Source: Stenotrophomonas sp. SAU14A_NAIMI4_8
GTDB lineage: Bacteria; Pseudomonadota; Gammaproteobacteria; Xanthomonadales; Xanthomonadaceae
NCBI RefSeq assembly: GCF_003086695.1
Contig: NZ_CP025999.1
Coordinates: 3,079,680-3,143,679, forward strand
Direction: 5' to 3'
DNA length: 64,000 bases
Positions within the stretch are counted from its first letter, which is position 1. Each line of letters starts with the position of its first letter. The translations under genes and the position numbers were made by a program. This document shows, piece after piece, positions 33,087-41,508 of this stretch. Under the pieces are notes generated by a model, which was given only the letters and a program-made list of their open reading frames with translations, had not been told where the DNA came from and did no database searches.

Positions 33087-35585
33087 ATGAAGCTGAAAAT
33101 ACTCGCAAGCCTGGTCTCGGCCGCCTGCAGCGCCAGCGTTTACGCCGATGATGCCGCGCCGACCGAAGCCGGACGCACAGCCTTATCAGGAACGGATCTG
33201 GCTTCCGGCAACGCCACCTTTAATACCAACATTCTCAAATCACGCGGTCTGCCTGCCGATGTGGCCAAGTACTTCGCATCGGCAAAGCGCTTCACCGCGG
33301 GCACCAATTACGTCACGTTGCAGGTAAATGGCGCGTCCATCGGCACGACCAACGCACTGTTTGACGGCGACGGACAGCTGTGCGCAACGCCCGCGCTGCT
33401 GCGCTTGGCGCAGATCGGGCCGCCCGGGAAAGGCGCGGACCAATGGCCGCAAGCAGCCGCTGCCGAAAGCGGCACCACGCCGCGGTGCATCAACCTTGCC
33501 GATTACTACCCGCAGGCGGTGGTTAAGCTGCGGCCCGACAATGATCAGCTGGAATTGATCGTGCCCACCGACGCGCTGCGTGCGCCCATGGCGGCCGACC
33601 GCTCGCTGGCTGACAGCCCGGGAGGAACCGCAGCGGTCTTCAACTACAACCTGGTCAATTCGCGCAGCGATTATGCAGGCGGCCAGTCACGTAGCATGCA
33701 AGTGCTCACCGAAACTGGACTGAACACACACGGCTGGATCCTGCGTAGCCGGCAGAGTTACAGCGATTACAATGGGCAACGGCGTTTCCGCAATCTTGAC
33801 GCCTACGCGCAGAAAACCTTCGCTGCGCAGCACGTGCTGCTGCAGGCGGGCCAGATCAACCCAGCAAGCCAGCTGTTCTCGCTGCCTGCCCTGTTAGGCG
33901 CGCAGTTGCTGCCGGAAGCCGCCCTGCAACAGCCGTTGAGTGGCGGCGCCAGCGCCAGCGGGATCGCCCAAACAGAGGCTCGCGTGGAGGTCCGACAGAA
34001 AGGTAGGCTGATTCTTTCCACGCTGGTACCTCCTGGCCCGTTCGCCCTGACTCAGCTGCCAATCATCGACAGCAACGCCGACCTGCTGGTAACGGTAATC
34101 GAGGCGGACAGCTCCCAACGCAGCTTCGGAGTACCTTCGGGAAGCTTCAATGTTGGCTTCAGCCAACCCGAACGCTCCCTGTCTTTCGCCATTGGCCGGC
34201 CCGACCGCCAGGACCTGCGCGCCCCCGATGGCAGCCGTCCGCAGGATGCCTGGCTGGCCGCCGTTCACGGCAACGTGCCGCTGCGCGAATGGGTAGGGCT
34301 ATCCGCTGGCGCCGTCATCACAAACAACTACCACGCGGTGGCCGCCGGTCTCAACGCAGCGCCCACACGCAACACCAATGTCTACCTGCGCCAAGTTGTC
34401 TCGCGCCGCCCCAAAGGTGGCCAGCTTGGTACCCAGCTGCAGCTCAGCGGCAGCCTGCAGCTGCTCGACCGGCTTTCACTGGCAGCCTCGGTGCAGCAGC
34501 AGACGCAACACTTCCGCCAGGCCAGCGACGTGCCGTGGGCAGAGCCGTGGCGCGTCAGCAGCGGCGAGAACTCGGGCAACGGTCCACGCTTGCAGCAGTC
34601 GTTGAACCTGTCTTATCAGGCCCGGGCGTTGGGGGCGTTCGGGCTGGGGTACTCGCGCTATCTCGGTTTCGACGATCGCAGCTCCGGCAATGTACTCGCC
34701 AGCTGGTCGCGCACCATCGGCAGAGCCAGCATCATGCTCAGCTCTGAACGACGCATTGGAAGCAACAAGGACCGCACGATCTACCTTTCGATGAACCTGC
34801 CACTGGGGAGCCGCAGCGTCAATACCACCGTGGCCCGACAGGGCGATCGCCTGCGCACCCGCGCCAACATCAGCGAGCGGGTCAACGAGCTCGTCGCCTA
34901 CAACCTGACAGCCACGGCCGACAGCGGGCGCGGCGGCAGCGCATCAGCTGGACTTAATCTATTGCCATGGTTCACCCGGATCAACCTCAATGGCAGCCGA
35001 CAGAAGGGTGCCTCCTCGTTCAGCAGCAGCCTCGCCGGCGGTGTAGTGCTACATGGCCAGGGGATCACATTTACTCCCTACCCATTGCAGGACACCTTCG
35101 CCGTAATCTCGGTGCCGGGTATCCGCAATGCCCGCATCGATACTCCCTATGGCCCTGCCTGGACCGACGCGGCCGGCCGTGCAATCGCACCAAGTCTGCC
35201 GGCCTATGCTAAGGGTCGACTGTCGCTGAGCACGCGCAGCCTGCCGCGTACGGTGGACATCGGCAATGGCATCCAGTCGTTGCGCCTCGGCCGCGGCGCG
35301 GTCGCCAAGGTCACCTTCGATGTCGTGCATAAACGGCGGGCGCTGCTGCGCCTGCTCGATGGCAACGGACAGGCGCTGGAGAAAGGCACTGCCATCTTCG
35401 ACTCGCGCGGCGAATGGATCAGCTCGGTCGGCACCGACGGCGGGGTCTTTCTCAACGAGGTGCAACTACAGGCACCCCTGCTGGCTAGCGATGTCAACGG
35501 CCGTCAGTGCCACTTCCAATATCAGTTTCCGGAAAAAATCGATCCGGAGGCCTTCTACGACACCGCCGACATCACCTGCCAGTGA
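33087..35585 (+). CDS. Fimbrial outer-membrane usher of the second cluster
   Basis: 832 residues from ATG 33087, chosen because the signal peptide (LKILASLVSAACSASVYA) follows directly. LASGNATFNTNILKSRGLPA is the usher N-terminal domain start, followed by the translocation barrel (VLTETGLNTHGWILRSRQSY, LLQAGQINPASQLFSLPALL). The plug and mid-region carry RVEVRQKGRLILSTLVPPGP and FALTQLPIIDSNADLLVTVI. Carboxy-terminal domains end with CHFQYQFPEKIDPEAFYDTA before a final Cys. It secretes and polymerises the DUF1120 subunits. The next gene starts 34 bases later. Confidence 0.93.
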   Translation: MKLKILASLVSAACSASVYADDAAPTEAGRTALSGTDLASGNATFNTNILKSRGLPADVAKYFASAKRFTAGTNYVTLQVNGASIGTTNALFDGDGQLCATPALLRLAQIGPPGKGADQWPQAAAAESGTTPRCINLADYYPQAVVKLRPDNDQLELIVPTDALRAPMAADRSLADSPGGTAAVFNYNLVNSRSDYAGGQSRSMQVLTETGLNTHGWILRSRQSYSDYNGQRRFRNLDAYAQKTFAAQHVLLQAGQINPASQLFSLPALLGAQLLPEAALQQPLSGGASASGIAQTEARVEVRQKGRLILSTLVPPGPFALTQLPIIDSNADLLVTVIEADSSQRSFGVPSGSFNVGFSQPERSLSFAIGRPDRQDLRAPDGSRPQDAWLAAVHGNVPLREWVGLSAGAVITNNYHAVAAGLNAAPTRNTNVYLRQVVSRRPKGGQLGTQLQLSGSLQLLDRLSLAASVQQQTQHFRQASDVPWAEPWRVSSGENSGNGPRLQQSLNLSYQARALGAFGLGYSRYLGFDDRSSGNVLASWSRTIGRASIMLSSERRIGSNKDRTIYLSMNLPLGSRSVNTTVARQGDRLRTRANISERVNELVAYNLTATADSGRGGSASAGLNLLPWFTRINLNGSRQKGASSFSSSLAGGVVLHGQGITFTPYPLQDTFAVISVPGIRNARIDTPYGPAWTDAAGRAIAPSLPAYAKGRLSLSTRSLPRTVDIGNGIQSLRLGRGAVAKVTFDVVHKRRALLRLLDGNGQALEKGTAIFDSRGEWISSVGTDGGVFLNEVQLQAPLLASDVNGRQCHFQYQFPEKIDPEAFYDTADITCQ

Positions 35586-35619
35586 TGCCAACTATCCCCC
35601 TGACCCGGACACCGCAAGC

Positions 35620-36246
35620 ATGCCCACGCAAGCTCCCAACTTTTCATATCGGCTGCGCAAGTGGGGGGTAGCACTGGCTGGGGCGGCCGGTTTGACCGCC
35701 TTTGAATCCTCCGCTACGACCGACTCCGACCCGCCACCCACGCCGCCATGCCAGATCAGCCTGGACAATCCGGACATCGCCTTTGGACGGATCAACCCCT
35801 ACGACCTCCCCAACACCGTCGCCTATACGTCGCAAAGGCCGCCATCGGTTGGCCGACAACTACGTACGTTGCAGGTGCAATGCATGCTGCCCACACGTTT
35901 CGCGCTGCGCTTCCGTGCCCCTGCCCACAGCAGTGGACAGGGCTATCCCTTGGGCGATGCGGGCGTGGTACTGGTATCAATAGCACGGGCACAAGCCGAT
36001 GGCATCCCTGCCCTACTCACCTCTAACCCGTCTCCGGTAACGATACCGGTGCAACCAATAGATGCGATGGAATGGAAGCCCAACCACGTACTTCAGGTGG
36101 TCACCCAAGGTCAGGTCGGCCCGGTCACCCAGCTGACCCTGCAAGTGGAGATTGAGGCCAGAGTGCTGATCCGTACAGACCGCCTACGGCAGGACCAGCC
36201 GTTCGACAGCGAGGGCAGTTTCGAGGTGCAGCCGTTGTCGTTGTGA
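35620..36246 (+). CDS. Fimbrial minor subunit or tip protein of the second cluster
   Basis: 208 residues from ATG 35620, where a signal-like stretch (WGVALAGAAGLTAFESSA) begins; the frame is open much further upstream only because it overlaps the usher gene. CQISLDNPDIAFGRINPYDL starts the mature pilin-like domain, and the second Cys is in LQVQCMLPTRFALRFRAP. It ends DSEGSFEVQPLSL, a possible donor strand. The final place in the operon suggests a tip or base subunit. It resembles DUF1120-type proteins only loosely. Confidence 0.75.
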   Translation: MPTQAPNFSYRLRKWGVALAGAAGLTAFESSATTDSDPPPTPPCQISLDNPDIAFGRINPYDLPNTVAYTSQRPPSVGRQLRTLQVQCMLPTRFALRFRAPAHSSGQGYPLGDAGVVLVSIARAQADGIPALLTSNPSPVTIPVQPIDAMEWKPNHVLQVVTQGQVGPVTQLTLQVEIEARVLIRTDRLRQDQPFDSEGSFEVQPLSL

Positions 36247-36343
36247 TTCTGCCGCGGCTTGCGCAACGCGGTTCAACGCGCAATCACTGCTAGCAGCGGC
36301 ATGCGATGGTTTCGTCCGAAAAGTTCTATCAACGGAAAAGGCA

Positions 36344-36616
36344 ATGACGTCGAGGCTAAGCCAACTTGCGGCAATGACGATGCCTCGTCCACGTGCCGAT
36401 TCTTCTCACTTGACTGAGATCCTGCAGGTACTGCGGGATCACGGGCCTTTCGAGCGCGAGGTGGATGGTCTGCGTCGCACCACTGGTTGGGGCGAAGCTG
36501 AGTGGTTCCTCTCATCGAACGTGCTGCTCGACGATGCCGCCCCGGCCGATGTGCTGGCCACAGATCCAGTCCGCGTGCTGCAGGCGGCCCGTACTGAGTT
36601 CGCGAGCCAGGCCTGA
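36344..36616 (+). CDS. Small protein, possibly a fragment of an Xre/MbcA/ParS-like antitoxin
   Basis: 90 residues. The C-terminal part (GWGEAEWFLSSNVLLDDAAP, then ADVLATDPVRVLQAARTEF) has the pattern of the toxin-binding domain of Xre/MbcA/ParS (DUF2384) antitoxins, in which a Trp-containing helix is followed by L-x-G-x-x-P-x-D-x-L. The DNA-binding half is missing and no RES-type toxin gene is adjacent, so it may be a remnant. AAGG lies shortly before the ATG. ATG 36374 is an alternative start. Confidence 0.4.
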   Translation: MTSRLSQLAAMTMPRPRADSSHLTEILQVLRDHGPFEREVDGLRRTTGWGEAEWFLSSNVLLDDAAPADVLATDPVRVLQAARTEFASQA

Positions 36617-36873
36617 TGGTGCCGCCCGCGATCCGGTCAGCTGACAGCTGCTGACCCAAGTGCTTCGATGATCCAGACACAGGATGGTACCAACGGCGGG
36701 CCGATTGGAACCCCCTGCCAGGACTCCACCGGGGGAATTCTATCCATTACGCTGGCCCGGTTTTTCGGGGGTAGGTCAGGCTCAGATACGGACAATCGCG
36801 ACTTGGCCGAAGTCAGGCAGTTGCATCAGTCTTCAGAGCAAAGGGGCTGGTGCGTGAGCCTCTCAGCTGCTCT

Positions 36874-37935
36874 TTAGAAGTAGCCTCGATCCTGAAGCAA
36901 GGATCCACGCAAGCCCCAGCGCTCTTTCATATCGCACTCGTGGATCTGAGCAACCTGACCGTCGACGATGTCGGCCAGGAAGGTGAAGCTGTAGGGCCCA
37001 AGGTCAAGCTCAGTTTCGCCTTCGACTGAGTGCAAGGGGATGAGCACCTTGTCCTCGCTGTCATAGATCGCCGAATCCCAGTCGGGATGGTTAAATTCCA
37101 CTTGAGCGCGCACTTCGCACTTGCCGAACCCAATGTACTTGCCTTCTCCTTCACCCGCTCGATAGACCGAGGTGACGTTGATGCTTATCACGTCCAAAAC
37201 CTCTAGCAGCTCGACATTTGCGTCTGGGACGTCATCGGCATCAATGGAGTAGCCCATTAGTTCTTCTTGCAATGCAGTCAGGAACAGTTCTGGCTGGCTA
37301 TCAAATAGCTCTTGGATGGCGTCATCCTCACGCTTGATACCTAGGGCATCCAATAGCTGAGGCATGGATGTAACGCGTGTGATGTGCCCGGACTCCTCAC
37401 AGGCGATGGCAAAGTCTCCATCCTGAGACCATACGATTAGGGGCTTTTCAGCGCTCACATCGCCGGAGACTGCAGCAAAGATGAACGCATCTGGGAACTG
37501 GTCTTTCTTGCCAGATGGGCCGAAGAGACCTGTCCCATGGGTGTATTGCTCAAGAACGTGAGACGGCTTCACGTTGTCGATGCTTCGCACCTCAGCTTGG
37601 AACTGAGAGAACATTGCCAACTTCACTTTTTGCAGATGGTGATTAAAGATCTGAACCCTCAGTTTGTCGCGATCAAAGCCAGGGATTTCTAGCTGGAGGT
37701 ACTGACGGGCGGCATGCTTGAGGTCGGCTTTGATCAGTGGGTCCAAAGCGGCGATATCGTTGTTTCTGAAGCGCTTGGCGATCTCCATCAGGGTCAGGTC
37801 GGTGGACACCAGCTTGACCAAGCCGTGATTGATCAGCTCAGTCAGCGTCGTCGCTTCCGCCTTCGCGAAACCTTGGCCCCAAGCGATCCAGATATTGGCA
37901 TCTACGAATAGACGACGAGCATTTGCGACTGCCAT
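36874..37935 (-). CDS. PIN-domain protein
   Basis: 353 residues from ATG 37935. The N-terminus ANARRLFVDANIWIAWGQG is a PIN-like ribonuclease start with the first catalytic Asp. LVSTDLTLMEIAKRFRNND gives the next conserved acid, and DQFPDAFIFAAVSGD with PLIVWSQDGDFAIACEE gives the C-terminal acids, as in the DUF4935-type PIN family. The last 130 residues (SINVTSVYRAGEGEGKYIGF) are a beta-rich domain of unknown function. Larger PIN proteins of this type may cleave RNA in stress or defence. Codon use is much less GC-biased than in the genes to the right. Confidence 0.8.
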   Translation of the reverse strand: MAVANARRLFVDANIWIAWGQGFAKAEATTLTELINHGLVKLVSTDLTLMEIAKRFRNNDIAALDPLIKADLKHAARQYLQLEIPGFDRDKLRVQIFNHHLQKVKLAMFSQFQAEVRSIDNVKPSHVLEQYTHGTGLFGPSGKKDQFPDAFIFAAVSGDVSAEKPLIVWSQDGDFAIACEESGHITRVTSMPQLLDALGIKREDDAIQELFDSQPELFLTALQEELMGYSIDADDVPDANVELLEVLDVISINVTSVYRAGEGEGKYIGFGKCEVRAQVEFNHPDWDSAIYDSEDKVLIPLHSVEGETELDLGPYSFTFLADIVDGQVAQIHECDMKERWGLRGSLLQDRGYF

Positions 37936-38241
37936 CTGATGAAGTCCCAGTATGTGCCCTGATCGCCCGCTTCCATGAGACGGCACCACTGTCCTGCCGC
38001 CAGAAGCCGCATCGAGGGCTAAGTCAACAAATCAACGAGGTGATCGGCAAGGGTTGGGGGACACAGTATGCATCCCGCCAGCCGCTGGGTATCCAATCAG
38101 GCCTTGTCTCTTCTCCAAGGAGACCGGGCCCGGCTGGTCTTGACGGGAACGACCGAAACCTATGTAGGAACTCATTTACACGGGTTGTGACATGTATTCC
38201 CTTGTAAAAAGTATGTGGAAGCTCATTAGCCATGTTTTTTT
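37936..38241. other. Junction region between accessory and core DNA
   Basis: About 300 bases with no gene, ending in a T7 run (38235-38241) directly before the truncated DUF4442 frame. GC content and codon style change here. No integrase, tRNA end or direct repeat was found in the visible sequence. Confidence 0.4.
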
Positions 38242-38244
38242 CAA

Positions 38245-38562
38245 GGCACCCACTTCGGCGGCAGCCTGTTCGCCATGACCGACCCGTTCTGGATGCTGGG
38301 CCTGCTGCATACGCTGGGCCGCGACTACTACGTCTGGGACCGTGCCGGTGCCATCGAATTCCTCAAGCCCGGTCGCGGCACCGTGCGCACTCACTTCCAC
38401 ATCGATGACGCGGTGCTGGACGAACTGCGCGCCGAGGCGGCCGGCGGCGAGAAAGTGCTGCGCTGGTTCAGCAACGACGTGGTCGATGCATCGGGCGAGG
38501 TCGTCGCGCGCGTGCGCAAGCAGGTCTACGTGCGCCTGAAGCCGCAGGCACGCGGCGGCTGA
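38245..38562 (+). pseudogene. DUF4442 (thioesterase-fold) gene lacking its 5' half
   Basis: The frame reads GTHFGGSLFAMTDPFWMLGL straight from the T7 junction, then YYVWDRAGAIEFLKPGRGTV and VARVRKQVYVRLKP. These are the middle and end of DUF4442 proteins, which are usually about 150 residues and have some 50 more before GTHFGG. An in-frame stop lies just upstream, and the first ATG (38275) is internal to the hot-dog-fold motif. The remaining 95-106 residues are unlikely to fold alone. Confidence 0.75.
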
Positions 38563-38584
38563 AACGGCAACACCACGCCGGCAG

Positions 38585-39862
38585 CTACAGCGGCACCGAC
38601 AGCATGGTCGTCAGCTGGTCGGTCGCGTCGCGCTGGCGGCGCGGCACCTGCAGGTGGCGGCCATCGGCCGACAGCGTGGGCACCCGGCTGGGCGAACGCC
38701 ATTGCGCCGGCAGCCGCGCCAGCGCCTGTGCCGGGGCATCGGGCTGCTGCCGCAGCCATCGCTGGGCCCCCAGCAGGCGCACCAGCGCCGCGCTGTCCTG
38801 GCTGCGCGCGGCGTAATCCTGGTACACCGGGCCGCTGATGCTGGCCAGCGTGCAGCCGATCCAATTGGCCACGCAGCGGACGTCCCACGGCTGTTCCCAG
38901 CTGCGCTGCGCCGGCGCGTCCTCAGCCAGCCTGCGTTCGGCAGCAGCACCGCAGGCCCAGGCGAAATTCTGCGCGATGCGCGCGCGGGTCTGGCTGCGGT
39001 CCAGCATCAGCACATTGGTGCCCTGCCGCAGCGATGCATCGATGGCCTGTTCGCTCAGTGCGAACTCGCCCTGCATCGCGCGGCACAGGCTCTGTTCCTC
39101 GCTCGCCAGGGGTTGAAGTGCCGTTTCGCAGACCGCTGGCAGCACGTGGTCGGCCGGCAGTTCCACCAGCATGTCGGCCAGCAACTGTGCGTTCGCCTGC
39201 ACGCTTGCGGCGCCGATCATGCTGTCCAGCAGCGTGCCACCACGGTGCATCAGGCGCCTGCCCAGCTGCAGGGAACGGCAACTGCCGGCCAGCGCTGCCG
39301 CCGTATCGCCCTGCACGAAGGCCAGCGCATGTGCGCTGGTGCCCTCCATCAGCAGCTGATAGCGCGGCACCGGCATCATCAGCGGGTCACCCAGCCCCTG
39401 GAACGGGGAATCGAAACGATCGAAGTCGGCCAGCTGTTGCTGCCGGCCATGCAGACCAGCATGGCCGGCATGGCCGTCGATGAAGCGCTGCGGATCTGCG
39501 CGCACGCGCGCCAGGCAATCCGGTACGCGCGACCCACAGGTAACTCCCACCTGCGCCTTCACCTGCGGCTGGGTGCCTTCCAACAGGGAATCGTTCATGC
39601 CCGGCTCCCGCCCGGCCCGCCACCGCGCTACGTCCTTCAGCAAGGCCTGCTCGCGCTGCGCAGCATCCAGATCGTCGAACGGCAGCGTCCACAGCAGGGC
39701 AAAGCCGTTGCGCCCGGGCAGGGGCTGCACATCTTCCAGCAGGCGCACCTGCGCGCGCTGCTCGGCCGACAGCGGCCAGAACCGCGCCGCCAGCCACACC
39801 GCCACCACCAGCCCCAGCAGGGCCAGCAGGCTCCAACCGATTCCGCGCAGAATCCTCAACAC
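38585..39862 (-). CDS. Membrane-anchored hypothetical protein
   Basis: 425 residues with an N-terminal membrane helix (GWSLLALLGLVVAVWLAARF) and a large, mostly helical domain outside. Recognisable segments include GNGF-like LPGRNGFALLWTLPFDDLDA and TCGSRVPDCLARVRADPQRF. Six or more Cys suggest periplasmic disulfides. No catalytic motif is evident and I do not recognise the family; it looks like a Xanthomonadaceae-specific conserved protein. It is divergent from the DUF502 gene, 74 bases away. Confidence 0.75.
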   Translation of the reverse strand: MLRILRGIGWSLLALLGLVVAVWLAARFWPLSAEQRAQVRLLEDVQPLPGRNGFALLWTLPFDDLDAAQREQALLKDVARWRAGREPGMNDSLLEGTQPQVKAQVGVTCGSRVPDCLARVRADPQRFIDGHAGHAGLHGRQQQLADFDRFDSPFQGLGDPLMMPVPRYQLLMEGTSAHALAFVQGDTAAALAGSCRSLQLGRRLMHRGGTLLDSMIGAASVQANAQLLADMLVELPADHVLPAVCETALQPLASEEQSLCRAMQGEFALSEQAIDASLRQGTNVLMLDRSQTRARIAQNFAWACGAAAERRLAEDAPAQRSWEQPWDVRCVANWIGCTLASISGPVYQDYAARSQDSAALVRLLGAQRWLRQQPDAPAQALARLPAQWRSPSRVPTLSADGRHLQVPRRQRDATDQLTTMLSVPL

Positions 39863-39936
39863 AGCATCCCTGCCCTGTAGCCCGCCGTCGTGATCGGGCA
39901 GCGTAATCGACAGGCTGCGACCGCTACAATGCGCGC

Positions 39937-40620
39937 ATGTCGCTCGAAGCCCCCGCCCTGGTTCCCCGCCCCTCCCTGCAGCGCCTGTTCCTGACCGGCC
40001 TGCTGACCCTGTTGCCGATCTGGCTGACCTGGGTCGTGGTGAAGTTCGTGTTCGTGCTGCTGTCGGGCATTTCCAGCCCGCTGGTGGTGCCGCTGTCCGA
40101 ACAGATCGCCACCAACTTTCCGCACTACCTGGGCTGGGTACGCGCCGAATGGATTCAGAACACCATCGCCCTGCTGGCCACCCTGCTGGTGATCCTGGCG
40201 GTGGGCGTGGCCAGCCGGCGCGTGGTCGGCCAGCGCCTGCTGCGCTGGGTGGGCGCGGTGATCAAGCGCATTCCGCTGGCCAGCATCATCTACGACAGTG
40301 CCAAGAAGCTGCTGGACATGCTGCAGACCGAACCGGGCAGCACCCAGCGCGTGGTGCTGATCGACTTCCCGCACCGTGACATGAAATCGGTCGGCCTGGT
40401 CACCCGTGTCATCAAGGAACAGGGCAGCGACCGCGAACTGGCCGCGGTATACGTGCCGACCACGCCGAACCCGACCTCGGGCTATCTGGAAATCGTGCCG
40501 GTGGAACTGCTGACCCCGACCGACTGGACCGTGGACCAGGCGATGAGCTTCATCATCTCCGGCGGTGCCGTGGCCCCGGCCAGCGTGCCGTTCACCCGTG
40601 CCGGCGAACGCGCCGAGTGA
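39937..40620 (+). CDS. DUF502-family membrane protein
   Basis: 227 residues, two N-terminal membrane helices (FLTGLLTLLPIWLTWVVVKF and IALLATLLVILAVGVASRRV), then a conserved soluble domain with RIPLASIIYDSAKKLLDMLQ, VVLIDFPHRDMKSVGLVT and VYVPTTPNPTSGYLEIVP. These are hallmark DUF502 sequences. The function is unknown. Its last bases overlap the GTG start of the next gene (GTGA), so the two are translationally coupled. Confidence 0.9.
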   Translation: MSLEAPALVPRPSLQRLFLTGLLTLLPIWLTWVVVKFVFVLLSGISSPLVVPLSEQIATNFPHYLGWVRAEWIQNTIALLATLLVILAVGVASRRVVGQRLLRWVGAVIKRIPLASIIYDSAKKLLDMLQTEPGSTQRVVLIDFPHRDMKSVGLVTRVIKEQGSDRELAAVYVPTTPNPTSGYLEIVPVELLTPTDWTVDQAMSFIISGGAVAPASVPFTRAGERAE

Positions 40621-41414
40621 GCGAGCCGGCGCAGCCCACCCCGCATGCACGGCCGCTGCAGGACCGCGCGGTCCTGCTGTTCATCGTGCTGGCCACGTTC
40701 TTCTGCGGCAACGCGGTGCTGGCCGAACTGATCGGGGTGAAGATCTTCGCGCTGGAAGACACGCTGGGCATCAACCCGCTGAACTGGAACCTGTTCGGCC
40801 AGACCGGCTCGCTCAGTTTCACCGCCGGTACGCTGCTGTGGCCGGTGGTGTTCATCATGACCGACACCATCAACGAGTTCTTCGGCAAGCGCGGCGTGCG
40901 CTTCATCTCGTGGCTGGCGGTGGTGCTGATCGCCTACGGCTTCCTGTTTGCCTTTGCCGCCATCTCGCTGGCCCCGGCCAGCTGGTGGGTCACCTCGATG
41001 AACGCCCACGGCGTGCCGGACTACCAGGCCGCCTTCGCGGCGGTGTTCGGCCAGGGCATGTGGACCATTGCTGGTTCGCTGGTGGCCTTCCTGGTTGGCC
41101 AGCTGATCGACGTGGCCGTGTTCCACCGCATCCGCCGGGCCACCGGCGAACGCCATGTGTGGCTGCGCGCCACCGGCTCCACGGCGGTGTCGCAGCTGGT
41201 GGACAGCTTCGTGGTCATCTGGATCGCCTTCGTGCTGGGCCCGCAGCATTGGCCCACGTCGTTGTTCCTGGCGGTCAGCAGCGTCAACTACGTCTACAAG
41301 ATGGGCTTTGCGATTGCCCTCATTCCCCTGCTGTACCTGATGCGCCGCGCCATTACCCGCTACCTGGGGCCGCAACGCGCGGCCGATCTGCGTGCCGCCG
41401 CCGCGGCTGACTGA
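40617..41414 (+). CDS. yhhQ: Queuosine precursor transporter (YhhQ/VUT family)
   Basis: 265 residues from GTG 40617, overlapping the DUF502 stop. Six to seven membrane helices, with the family motifs LAELIGVKIFAL, FIMTDTINEFFGKRGVRFIS and VSQLVDSFVVIWIAFVLG; the TD.INE..G segment is diagnostic. YhhQ-type proteins import preQ0/preQ1 for synthesis of the tRNA nucleoside queuosine. A GTG start with a four-base overlap suggests expression tied to the upstream gene. Confidence 0.9.
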   Translation: MSEPAQPTPHARPLQDRAVLLFIVLATFFCGNAVLAELIGVKIFALEDTLGINPLNWNLFGQTGSLSFTAGTLLWPVVFIMTDTINEFFGKRGVRFISWLAVVLIAYGFLFAFAAISLAPASWWVTSMNAHGVPDYQAAFAAVFGQGMWTIAGSLVAFLVGQLIDVAVFHRIRRATGERHVWLRATGSTAVSQLVDSFVVIWIAFVLGPQHWPTSLFLAVSSVNYVYKMGFAIALIPLLYLMRRAITRYLGPQRAADLRAAAAAD

Positions 41415-41508
41415 ATACCCAGCGCCGGCAAACTGACTGCGGCTGCACGCTGGCCGTACGCGCGCGGATCGTGCAAGCTCCACGGTCTGTGTTCCACGGA
41501 AGCTCCTG

